A program made the translations under genes and the position numbers. The notes beneath the pieces are model-generated. The model was given only the letters and a program-made list of their open reading frames with translations, was not told the origin of the DNA and ran no database searches. Shown here piece after piece: positions 1-5,613 of a stretch of DNA of 6,896 nucleotides (its first letter is position 1; the number at the start of each line of letters is the position of its first letter). The DNA comes from DATARH01 sp050181375 (GTDB taxonomy: Bacteria > Pseudomonadota > Alphaproteobacteria > ATCC43930 > CGMCC-115725): assembly GCA_050181375.1 (NCBI GenBank), contig JBFXDF010000215.1, positions 1 through 6,896 on the forward strand. The letters are read 5' to 3'.

Positions 1-92
1 TAGCCGCGATCGGGCGGAACGAGCGAACACGGGCCGGTCGGGTCAACCCGCGAATAGAGATTATCTGCGCGGATCTTCTGAACCCGTTGCGG

Positions 93-120
93 TTGAAATA
101 CCGGGCGCGGGATATATCAT
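93..120 (+). promoter_or_regulatory. sigma70-type promoter for the small exported protein gene
   Basis: A -35 box TTGAAA (93-98, 5 of 6 to consensus) is separated by 16 bases from a -10 box TATCAT (115-120, 5 of 6). The overlapping TATATC at 113-118 is an alternative but gives a short spacer. Transcription would start near 126-128, leaving a leader of under 20 bases with the Shine-Dalgarno sequence near its 5' end. The position excludes the upstream in-frame TTG at 87 as the start of the gene. It is a consensus match by eye, not a measured promoter. Confidence 0.6.
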
Positions 121-129
121 ACCAGCGAG

Positions 130-135
130 AAGGAG
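130..135 (+). promoter_or_regulatory. ribosome binding site deciding the ATG at 144
   Basis: AAGGAG lies 8 bases before the ATG at 144. It is a near-perfect Shine-Dalgarno match and settles the start of the small exported protein against the in-frame upstream TTG. Confidence 0.75.
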
Positions 136-143
136 ATCCGCTG

Positions 144-461
144 ATGAGCAACAAGCTGAAGACACTGGGGCTGAGCGCCACTTTGGCGATCGGCATCGCG
201 GGCACGGCTTTCGCGCAAGCTTACGCACCGAACAATCCGGTCTCCGGCGCGGCGGCGGGTGCATCGGCCGGCGCTGCGCAAGGCGGCGCGGCCGCCGGTC
301 CGCTCGGCGCAATCGTTGGCGGCGCTCTCGGCACCGCCACCGGCACGCTATCCGGTACGACCAACATGCTTACCGGGCAACCGTCGACCGCTGTGGGTCC
401 CGTGGGGACCTGCCCGCGCGGCTACGTGCTGTATCAGGGTTATTGCTACCCGCAGCGATAG
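144..461 (+). CDS. small exported glycine-zipper-like protein, function unknown
   Basis: A protein of 105 residues with a clear Sec signal peptide: basic start (K4, K6), hydrophobic core at about 8-20, and an AFA site giving cleavage after A24 (or AQA after A26). The mature part of about 80 residues has a Gly/Ala-rich stretch (about 34-72) with repeated GxxxG-like spacing, such as AGAxAGAA and GAIVGGALG. This resembles glycine-zipper segments that insert into or pack against membranes. The C-terminus is a short aromatic tail with two cysteines, C90 and C101, in a CPRGY...GYCYP context, which could form a disulfide in the periplasm. The start is fixed by the AAGGAG at 130-135 and the promoter at 93-120. 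It stands alone on the plus strand and converges on the MoaD-like gene with 52 bases between stop codons, so it is probably unrelated to the molybdenum operon. I do not recognise a named family; an envelope or outer-membrane-associated role is inference only. Confidence 0.75.
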   Translation: MSNKLKTLGLSATLAIGIAGTAFAQAYAPNNPVSGAAAGASAGAAQGGAAAGPLGAIVGGALGTATGTLSGTTNMLTGQPSTAVGPVGTCPRGYVLYQGYCYPQR

Positions 462-513
462 CGGCGAGGCGCCGAGCCGGCTGACGAATCCGGCCGGGCT
501 GCCGTATCAACCG

Positions 514-762
514 TCAGCCCCCTCCGATTTTCGGGATCAGCACGATTTCGCTGTCGGGCTCGAGGCGTGCCTGCCAGGCGTCCTGGTAGATCTCGCCATC
601 GATCGCGACGGCCATGCCCTCGTCGATCTGATTGCCGAGACCCGGAAAGCGCCGGTCCAGCTCCGAAATCATGCGGCGCACCGTATCGGCCTCGACCTCG
701 AAGACGGTCTCGCCGCCGGTATACCGGCGTGCCGCCAACCCGGCGAGCACGACCTTAGGCAA
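514..762 (-). CDS. MoaD/ThiS-family sulfur-carrier-like protein
   Basis: An 82-residue beta-grasp protein of the MoaD/ThiS type. It opens with MPKVVLAG, has RYTGGE (13-18) and DELD-like helix residues before RRFPGLG (37-43), the segment VAIDGEIYQD (52-61), and ends in IPKIGGG. The C-terminal Gly-Gly is the residue pair that is adenylated and thiocarboxylated in this family. The start chosen is TTG at 760-762, because GGAG sits 9 bases upstream and the product then begins as family members do. A second TTG at 775-777 would add five residues, and a stop codon at 781-783 closes the frame beyond it. It is the last gene of the minus-strand run, 62 bases after the hydrolase. No MoaE partner is visible. 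Known members supply sulfur for molybdopterin or thiamine, or act in other sulfur transfers. A role with the molybdenum hydroxylase upstream is inferred from context. Confidence 0.85.
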   Translation of the reverse strand: MPKVVLAGLAARRYTGGETVFEVEADTVRRMISELDRRFPGLGNQIDEGMAVAIDGEIYQDAWQARLEPDSEIVLIPKIGGG

Positions 763-771
763 GTTTATCCA

Positions 772-775
772 CTCC
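772..775 (-). promoter_or_regulatory. ribosome binding site favouring the TTG start at 762
   Basis: The minus strand reads GGAG here, 9 bases before TTG at 762-760. The site lies inside the longer reading frame that would start at TTG 777, which itself has only AAGG directly against its start codon with no spacer. This spacing supports the shorter MoaD-like product. Confidence 0.5.
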
Positions 776-782
776 AACCTTC

Positions 783-825
783 ATCCCGCGCTCGCTGGCG
801 ATCAGCGCTCGCGGGCACGCGGGAT
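783..825 (-). other. intercistronic hairpin between hydrolase and MoaD-like genes
   Basis: ATCCCGCG (783-790) is the exact reverse complement of CGCGGGAT (818-825), giving an 8-bp GC-rich stem. The loop of 27 bases can itself pair in part (GCGCT at 788-792 with AGCGC at 804-808 is a competing fold). The stem touches the hydrolase stop codon and ends 7 bases before the MoaD ribosome binding site. There is no T-run after it on the minus strand, so it is not a classical terminator. It may lower or tune expression of the last gene, or protect the upstream mRNA end. Confidence 0.4.
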
Positions 826-1532
826 CACGCCGCCTTGGCCGCCGCGGCGCGGTCGAGCGCGGCGATGACCATGTCGGTGTCCATGACATCGCCAAATGTC
901 GCGTAAAACGCCGTCAGCGCGGCATCGTGCTCGGCCTGGCTCAGCGCGGCATTGCCGTCGCTCACCATGATCGTGCGGAAGTTCAGCATATTGGCATCGC
1001 GCGCCGAGCTTTCGCAGCAGACATTGGTGACCGTGCCGGTTATCAGCACCGTATCGAAGCCGCGCGCCCTGAGCCGCTCGGACAAATCCGAAGTGCCGGG
1101 CAGAAAGCCGCTGTAGCGGTATTTCTTGACGATCTCGTCCTCGGCCTGGACGTCGAGCCCCGGCCACAGGCGATGGCCGGCACCGCCTTCCGTCAAGGCG
1201 GCAATGCGCCTTTCCCGCATCGCCGGCGTGCTGATCTCGAACGCCACCGACCAGTCGTCGAGGCAGCGCTTGTCATGCGTCATCTGCACCCAGAAAACGC
1301 CGCCGCCGGCGCGCCGCACCGCCGCAGCCAGGCGGTTGACCGCCGGGACGATGTCCCGCGCCGCCGGGCAGACCGCGTGACCGACCGCATCGTCCATAAA
1401 GGCGTTCTGCAGATCGACAACCACGAGCGCGGTGTGCGCCGGGTTGAGGTTGGCGAAACAATGCTCGCTGCCGCGACGCCCGACCACGCGGCGCACGATT
1501 TCGTCGGGAATGGTGGCACCGTTCAGCTTCAT
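825..1532 (-). CDS. isochorismatase-family cysteine hydrolase
   Basis: A 235-residue protein of the isochorismatase-like fold (nicotinamidase, N-carbamoylsarcosine amidase, RutB and relatives). The catalytic triad is visible: D40 in ALVVVDLQNAFM, K137 in VKKYRYSGF, and the nucleophile C172 in GTVTNVCCESSARDA; the TVT before it is where the family has its cis-peptide. The rest is typical: HDK after the third strand, and MLNF...VSDGNAA...EHDAAL near the C-terminus. Such enzymes hydrolyse amides, ureides or imides in the cytoplasm by a thioester intermediate. The TGTVTNVCCES form is closer to carbamoyl-type amidohydrolases than to true isochorismatases, but the substrate cannot be read from the sequence. 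ATG at 1532 is preceded by GGGAGG with about 5 bases of spacing. It starts 69 bases after the molybdopterin subunit and probably acts on the product of that enzyme. Confidence 0.9.
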   Translation of the reverse strand: MKLNGATIPDEIVRRVVGRRGSEHCFANLNPAHTALVVVDLQNAFMDDAVGHAVCPAARDIVPAVNRLAAAVRRAGGGVFWVQMTHDKRCLDDWSVAFEISTPAMRERRIAALTEGGAGHRLWPGLDVQAEDEIVKKYRYSGFLPGTSDLSERLRARGFDTVLITGTVTNVCCESSARDANMLNFRTIMVSDGNAALSQAEHDAALTAFYATFGDVMDTDMVIAALDRAAAAKAA

Positions 1533-1554
1533 GTTGCCCTCCCGATCGACCGCG

Positions 1555-1587
1555 GAACGAACGGGGCTACTCCGCCCCGTCCGGTTC
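1555..1587 (-). other. short intercistronic hairpin after the large subunit gene
   Basis: ACGGGGC (1561-1567) pairs with GCCCCGT (1574-1580) around a 6-base loop. The stem can be extended with a mismatch and a bulge to GAAC...GTTC at the ends. It lies 14-47 bases after the stop codon of the large subunit gene on the minus strand and before the hydrolase ribosome binding site. No U-run follows, so I read it as an mRNA-processing or stabilising hairpin, or a weak attenuator, rather than a full terminator. Confidence 0.35.
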
Positions 1588-1601
1588 TGTCGCTCTCTGG
1601 G

Positions 1602-3893
1602 CTACTCGGCGGCGAGGCGCGGCGGCTCCTGCGCGTCGAGGGCGGCGCGCAGCTTCGGCGGCGACATCGGCAGGTCCCGCATGCGCACCCCCGTCGCGTC
1701 GAGGATCGCGTTCGCAACCGCCGCCATCGGCGGCACGATCGGCACCTCGCCGACGCCGCGCGCGCCGAACGGATGCCGCGGGTTCGGCACCTCGATCATG
1801 ACGGCCTCGATCATCGGCAGGTCGGAAGCCACCGGCACGCGATAATCGAGGAAGCCCGGGTTATCGAGCCGCCCGTTCTTGTCGTAGATGTACTCCTCGT
1901 TGAGCGCCCAGCCGATGCCCTGCGTCACGCCGCCCTGGATCTGGCCCTCGACATAGCTCGGATGGATCGCGCGGCCGACATCCTGGATCGCCGTATAGCG
2001 CAGGATTTTGACAAACCCGGTCTCGCGATCGACCTCGACGTCGCAGATATGCGTCGCGAACCCGGCCCCCGCGCCCTGCGCGTTGATCGACACCTCGGCG
2101 GTGATCGGGCCGCCGGTGCGCCCGGCCTTCATCGCGATCTCCTGCACCGACAGCGGCTCGAAGCTGCCGGCGTTCGGGCCGGCCGGGTAGGCCTTGCCGT
2201 CCTTCCAATCGACCGCGTCGGGGCTGATATCCCAGATCATCGCGGCGCGCTTCTTGAGTTCGGCGACGACCTTCTCGGCCGCCTGCGTCACCGCCATCCC
2301 GGTCGCGAAGGTGACGCGGCTGCCGCCCGTCAGGAAGCAGTAGCCGGCCTGCGCGGTGTCGCCGACGATCGGGCGCACCTGTTCATAGGGAATGCCCAGA
2401 ACCTCGGCCGCCATCATCGCCATCGAGGCGCGCGAGCCGCCGATATCGGGGTTGCCCTCGACGACGCTCGCCGTGCCGTCCTCGTTGATGTGGACGGTCG
2501 CCGCCGACTCGCCGCCGATATTGAACCAGAAGCCCGAGGCGATGCCGCGCCCCTGGTTCGGCCCGAGACGGGTCTTCAGATGCACATGCGCCTGCGCCGC
2601 CTCGACCGTCTGCAGATAGCCGATATTGGCCCAGGTCGGCCCGTGCGCCGCCTTGGTGCCGTCCTTCGCGGCGTTGATCTCGCGCAGCTTGAGCGGGTCG
2701 ATCTTCAGCTCGCGGGCCAGTTCGTCGATGCAGCTTTCGGTGCCGAATGTCGAATTCGGCGCGCCGGGTGCGCGGTAGGCGGCGACCTTCGGACGGTTTG
2801 AGACAACGTCGTAGCCGACGATGTTGACATGCGGGATGTCGTACATTGCAAAGCCGCACATGCAGGCCGGTCCGACCGGCGAACCGGGAAAGGCGCCGGC
2901 CTGCAGCTTGACCACAAGTTCGGCCGCCACCAGCGTGCCGTCCTTCTTAGCGCCGAGCTTCACCTCATAGACGCCGCCGGCGGCCGGCCCCGTGGCGCGG
3001 AACACCTCCTCGCGGCTCATCACCATCTTGACCGGGCGGCCGGATTTCTTCGACAGCGCCAGCGCGACCGGCTCCAGATAGACCAGCGTCTTGCCGCCGA
3101 ACCCGCCGCCGATCTCGGACGGGATCGCGCGGATATTGGCCATGTCGATGCCGAGCAGCTTGGCGCAATAGGCGCGCACCATGAACTGGCCCTGGCTCGA
3201 ACTCCAGATCGTGCACTGGTCGTCGGCGGCGATCGAGACAACGCAAGCATGCGGCTCGATATACGCCTGGTGCACCGGCTGGCTGGTGTAGCGGCGCTCG
3301 ATCGTAACCTCGGCCTCGCGCCACCCCTGCGACACATCGCCTTTGACAAAGGTAATACGCTTCGCGACATTCGACGCCGATGCCGGCTTCGGATCGACGC
3401 CCTGCGTGTAGAGGTCGTCGTGCAGGATCGGCGCGTCCGGCTGCATCGCGTCCTCGACGTCGATGACGTGCGGCAGCACCTCGTATTCGACCTCGATCAG
3501 CTCGACCGCTTCGTCGGCGATCCATGGCTCGGTCGCGGCCACCGCCGCGACCGCGTGGCCCTCGTAGAGCGCCTTGCCGCGCGCCATGCAGTTGCGCGAG
3601 AGGTCGCGGAAATTCATCGGCCCCTCGCCGACAAAAGCTTCCTCGGACGCGATTGCCGGAAAATCCGCCGCGGTGACAACCGCCTTGACCCCGGGCAGGG
3701 CCAGCGCCTTCTGCGTGTGGATCGCCTTGATCCGGGCGTGCGCGTGCGGGCTGCGCTTGATCTTGCCCCATAACATTCCGGGCATTGTCATGTCGGCGCC
3801 GAAATTGGCGCGCCCGATGACCTTTTCCACGCCATCCGGACGGATCGGCCTTGTGCCGACAACCTTCAGAGAGGCCTTGTCGAGATACGACAT
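1602..3893 (-). CDS. molybdenum hydroxylase large subunit, molybdopterin-binding (xanthine dehydrogenase/CoxL superfamily)
   Basis: A 763-residue protein, the usual length for separate large subunits of this family. The N-terminal aldehyde oxidase a/b hammerhead domain spans about 12-150, starting at RPDGVEKVIGRANFGADM. The Mo-cofactor domains follow. Visible active-site elements are SSSQGQF (Q234, matching bovine Gln767), IGGGFGGK (261-268), AAYRAPGAP with R374 (matching Arg880), QGIGWALNEEY (658-668), and GARGVGE with E716 as the catalytic glutamate (matching Glu1261). T269 replaces the Glu802 that follows GGGFGGK in bovine xanthine oxidase. A375 stands where form I CoxL has its Cys in AYxCSFR. 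Xanthine and CO are therefore unlikely substrates; an aldehyde or N-heterocycle is more likely, not proven. The enzyme would act in the cytoplasm, as no Tat signal is seen. ATG at 3893 has GGAG 8 bases upstream. It follows the 2Fe-2S gene after 189 bases that contain a repeat. Confidence 0.95.
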   Translation of the reverse strand: MSYLDKASLKVVGTRPIRPDGVEKVIGRANFGADMTMPGMLWGKIKRSPHAHARIKAIHTQKALALPGVKAVVTAADFPAIASEEAFVGEGPMNFRDLSRNCMARGKALYEGHAVAAVAATEPWIADEAVELIEVEYEVLPHVIDVEDAMQPDAPILHDDLYTQGVDPKPASASNVAKRITFVKGDVSQGWREAEVTIERRYTSQPVHQAYIEPHACVVSIAADDQCTIWSSSQGQFMVRAYCAKLLGIDMANIRAIPSEIGGGFGGKTLVYLEPVALALSKKSGRPVKMVMSREEVFRATGPAAGGVYEVKLGAKKDGTLVAAELVVKLQAGAFPGSPVGPACMCGFAMYDIPHVNIVGYDVVSNRPKVAAYRAPGAPNSTFGTESCIDELARELKIDPLKLREINAAKDGTKAAHGPTWANIGYLQTVEAAQAHVHLKTRLGPNQGRGIASGFWFNIGGESAATVHINEDGTASVVEGNPDIGGSRASMAMMAAEVLGIPYEQVRPIVGDTAQAGYCFLTGGSRVTFATGMAVTQAAEKVVAELKKRAAMIWDISPDAVDWKDGKAYPAGPNAGSFEPLSVQEIAMKAGRTGGPITAEVSINAQGAGAGFATHICDVEVDRETGFVKILRYTAIQDVGRAIHPSYVEGQIQGGVTQGIGWALNEEYIYDKNGRLDNPGFLDYRVPVASDLPMIEAVMIEVPNPRHPFGARGVGEVPIVPPMAAVANAILDATGVRMRDLPMSPPKLRAALDAQEPPRLAAE

Positions 3894-3965
3894 GCGATCT
3901 GCTCCATCACAGCGCCGCCGCCAGCCGCGCAGCGGACGAATTGCTCCGATCGCCTCCGATCACTG

Positions 3966-4026
3966 GTGATCCCGGCGAAAGCCGGGATCCACCTCTACCA
4001 AGGATACCGGCCTTCGCCGGCATCAC
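3966..4026. repeat. 61-bp dispersed-type imperfect inverted repeat inside the operon
   Basis: The ends of the element, 3966-3979 and 4013-4026, are inverted copies of each other at 13 of 14 positions. The left half alone forms a perfect 9-bp stem (3968-3976 with 3981-3989, GAAA loop), and the right half forms a 5-bp stem (4007-4011 with 4016-4020, CTTC loop). The GATCCCGGC-GAAA-GCCGGGATC motif matches small repeats found scattered in many alphaproteobacterial genomes, recognisable when translated as PAKAGIH or PAFAGIT. Spurious short reading frames across it come from this. It sits in the 189-base gap between the 2Fe-2S and large subunit genes. Next to it, CTCCGATC occurs twice (3944-3951 and 3954-3961) with a 10-base period. 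Only one copy is in this window, so dispersal is inferred from general knowledge. Confidence 0.75.
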
Positions 4027-4082
4027 GAGTCGGAGGGTTGCCACCTTCCAGTGCGCTAGCCGAGTGGCGTTCTCCGCCCGTG

Positions 4083-4574
4083 TCAGGCGCCCGGCCGCTG
4101 CTGACCGCGCATCACCTCGGCGGCGTCGAGCACGGCGCGGATGATCTTGTCATAGCCGGTGCAGCGGCACAAATTGCCGGCCAGCCAATAGCGCGTCTCT
4201 TCCTCGGTCGGGTTCGGGTTATGGTCGAGCAGCGCCTTGGCCGCGACGATAAACCCCGGCGTGCAGAAGCCGCATTGCAGCGCCGCGTGCTCGAGGAATT
4301 TCTGCTGCACCGGGTGCAGCTTGTCGCCATCGGCGACCCCCTCGATTGTCGTGATCTTGCGGCCCTCGGCCTCGACGCCGAGCATCAGGCAGGAACACAC
4401 CATCTCGCCGTCGCAGATGATCGTGCAGGCGCCGCAGTCGCCGGAGCCGCAGCCTTCCTTGCTGCCGGTCAGGCCGAGTTCGTCGCGCAGCACGTCGAGC
4501 ATCGTCTGCTGCGCCTCGCAAAGATACTCGACCGGCTCTCCGTTGATGGTCGTGGTGACGTGATGCTTGCTCAT
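4083..4574 (-). CDS. molybdenum hydroxylase small subunit, two 2Fe-2S clusters (CoxS/XdhA-type)
   Basis: A 163-residue protein carrying both clusters of the family. The N-terminal plant-ferredoxin domain has C42, C47, C50 and C62 (EGCGSGDCGACT...CSC). The C-terminal helical domain has C101 and C104 in QCGFCTPG and C136 and C138 in GNLCRCTGY. Q100 is the conserved glutamine next to the molybdopterin. All eight ligands are present, so the electron path from Mo to FAD is intact. Length is standard (about 155-170). ATG at 4574 has GGAG 8 bases upstream. The gene begins 22 bases after the FAD-subunit stop codon, so the two are surely co-transcribed. The large subunit follows only after a 189-base gap. 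Confidence 0.95.
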   Translation of the reverse strand: MSKHHVTTTINGEPVEYLCEAQQTMLDVLRDELGLTGSKEGCGSGDCGACTIICDGEMVCSCLMLGVEAEGRKITTIEGVADGDKLHPVQQKFLEHAALQCGFCTPGFIVAAKALLDHNPNPTEEETRYWLAGNLCRCTGYDKIIRAVLDAAEVMRGQQRPGA

Positions 4575-4596
4575 TCAAACAGCTCCGGAAATCGTG

Positions 4597-5466
4597 TCAG
4601 CGCGCCGCCGCGCGCTCGAAGGCTTGGGCCGCGACCCGGCGCGCCAGCACGCCGGCGATCTTGGTGCGGTATTCGATCGTGCCGCGCTTGTCGGTGATCG
4701 GCTTGCAGGCGGCCTGCGCCGCCGCGTCGAGCGCCTTCAGCGTATTGTCGTCGAGTTTGTTGCCGATCAGCGCCCGCGCCGCGTCCTCCACGACAAGCTG
4801 GGTCGGCGCGACGGCGCCGAGCACGACGCGCGCGTCGGCGCAGGTGCCATCCGCGTTCAAGGTCACGTTGACGGCAACGCCGACCACCGCGATGTCCATC
4901 TCGGTGCGTGGGATAAAGCGCTGATAGGCGTCGCACTGGCGCGGTTTCGGTTTCGGAATCTTGAATTCGAGAACGAACTCGCCGGTCGCGAGCGAGGTGC
5001 GTCCCGGCCCGGTCACGATGTTCTCGACCGGCACTTCGCGCTTGCCGTTGGGTCCCGCGACGACCGCGATCGCGCGGGCGGCGATGACCGGCGGCACGCT
5101 GTCGGCGGCGGGCGAGGCGTTGCACAGATTGCCGGCGATTGAGGCGCGGCCCTGGATCTGCTGCGAGCCGATCAGGTCGACACCCTCGACGATGCCGGGC
5201 CAGGCATGTTCGAGCCGCTCGTCGGCGCTGATCATGACGCCCGGAGTCGCGGAGCCGACCACGAAAAAGCCGCCCTCCTCGCGGATCCCGATGATCCCGG
5301 GGATGTGCTTGGTATCGACGATCAGATCGGGCTTCAGCCGCCCGCTCTTCAGCTGGACCAACAGATCGGTCCCGCCCGACAAGACCTTCGCCTGACCGGC
5401 GGCGCCGGCCAGAGCCTTGACGGCCTCGTCGACCGTCGCCGGCGCCGTGTAGCTGACCCTCGGCAT
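4597..5466 (-). CDS. molybdenum hydroxylase medium subunit, FAD-binding (CoxM-type)
   Basis: A 289-residue flavoprotein subunit. The two FAD pyrophosphate-binding loops are seen as SGGTDLL (30-36) and SIAGNLCNASPAADSVPP (109-126). The CO dehydrogenase flavoprotein C-terminal domain covers about 175-285. It would pass electrons from the small subunit to NAD+, oxygen or a quinone; the acceptor is not deducible. No insertion for a 4Fe-4S cluster is seen, unlike 4-hydroxybenzoyl-CoA reductase beta subunits. ATG at 5466 is preferred over the in-frame GTG at 5481, because AGGAG lies 5 bases before the ATG and MPRVSYTAP is a normal start for the family. It is the first gene of the five-gene run. The 147 bases upstream (5467-5613) hold no convincing gene, terminator or consensus promoter, so transcription may read through from the regulator gene or start from an unrecognised promoter. 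Confidence 0.95.
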   Translation of the reverse strand: MPRVSYTAPATVDEAVKALAGAAGQAKVLSGGTDLLVQLKSGRLKPDLIVDTKHIPGIIGIREEGGFFVVGSATPGVMISADERLEHAWPGIVEGVDLIGSQQIQGRASIAGNLCNASPAADSVPPVIAARAIAVVAGPNGKREVPVENIVTGPGRTSLATGEFVLEFKIPKPKPRQCDAYQRFIPRTEMDIAVVGVAVNVTLNADGTCADARVVLGAVAPTQLVVEDAARALIGNKLDDNTLKALDAAAQAACKPITDKRGTIEYRTKIAGVLARRVAAQAFERAAAR

Positions 5467-5471
5467 GTTCG

Positions 5472-5476
5472 CTCCT
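5472..5476 (-). promoter_or_regulatory. ribosome binding site deciding the ATG at 5466
   Basis: The minus strand reads AGGAG, 5 bases before the ATG at 5466. It falls inside the longer frame that would start at GTG 5481, so it supports the shorter FAD subunit. It also overlaps a loose TGT-N11-ACA half-site pair (5466-5482), which is too weak to call an operator. Confidence 0.65.
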
Positions 5477-5613
5477 GACACACGATGACGCAGCCGCGCG
5501 CCGCCCGGGTCCCGGCCCTCCTCCTGTTCCTACCGGTGGAGAGGAGCGCGGCGGGCTCCGGTCGGGCGCCGCATGGTGCTGGCTTACACCACCGGCACGG
5601 TCGGCGTGAAGTC

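Noticed and set aside
462..513. Small inverted repeats (GCCGG at 476-480 with CCGGC at 490-494) as a shared terminator of the convergent genes
   Set aside because: The stem is only 5 bp with a 9-base loop and no T-run on either strand, so it is not distinguishable from chance in GC-rich DNA.
927..2801. A 624-codon open frame on the plus strand opposite the hydrolase and large subunit genes
   Set aside because: It is antisense to two clear genes with full family motifs. Its product is Arg/Ala/Asp-rich with no recognisable domain. Such long shadow frames are usual in GC-rich coding DNA.
2829..3773. A 314-codon plus-strand open frame opposite the N-terminal half of the large subunit
   Set aside because: It is a shadow of the molybdopterin subunit gene, with no ribosome binding site or domain.
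3966..4697. A plus-strand frame beginning with residues like PAKAGIH
   Set aside because: This is the translation of the dispersed inverted repeat running into the antisense of the 2Fe-2S gene, a known source of false proteins.
5466..5482. TGT-N11-ACA pair overlapping the FAD-subunit start as a Crp/Fnr operator
   Set aside because: Only the outer three bases match, the inner bases do not, and the place on top of the ribosome binding site would suit only a repressor. The match is too weak to report as a site.
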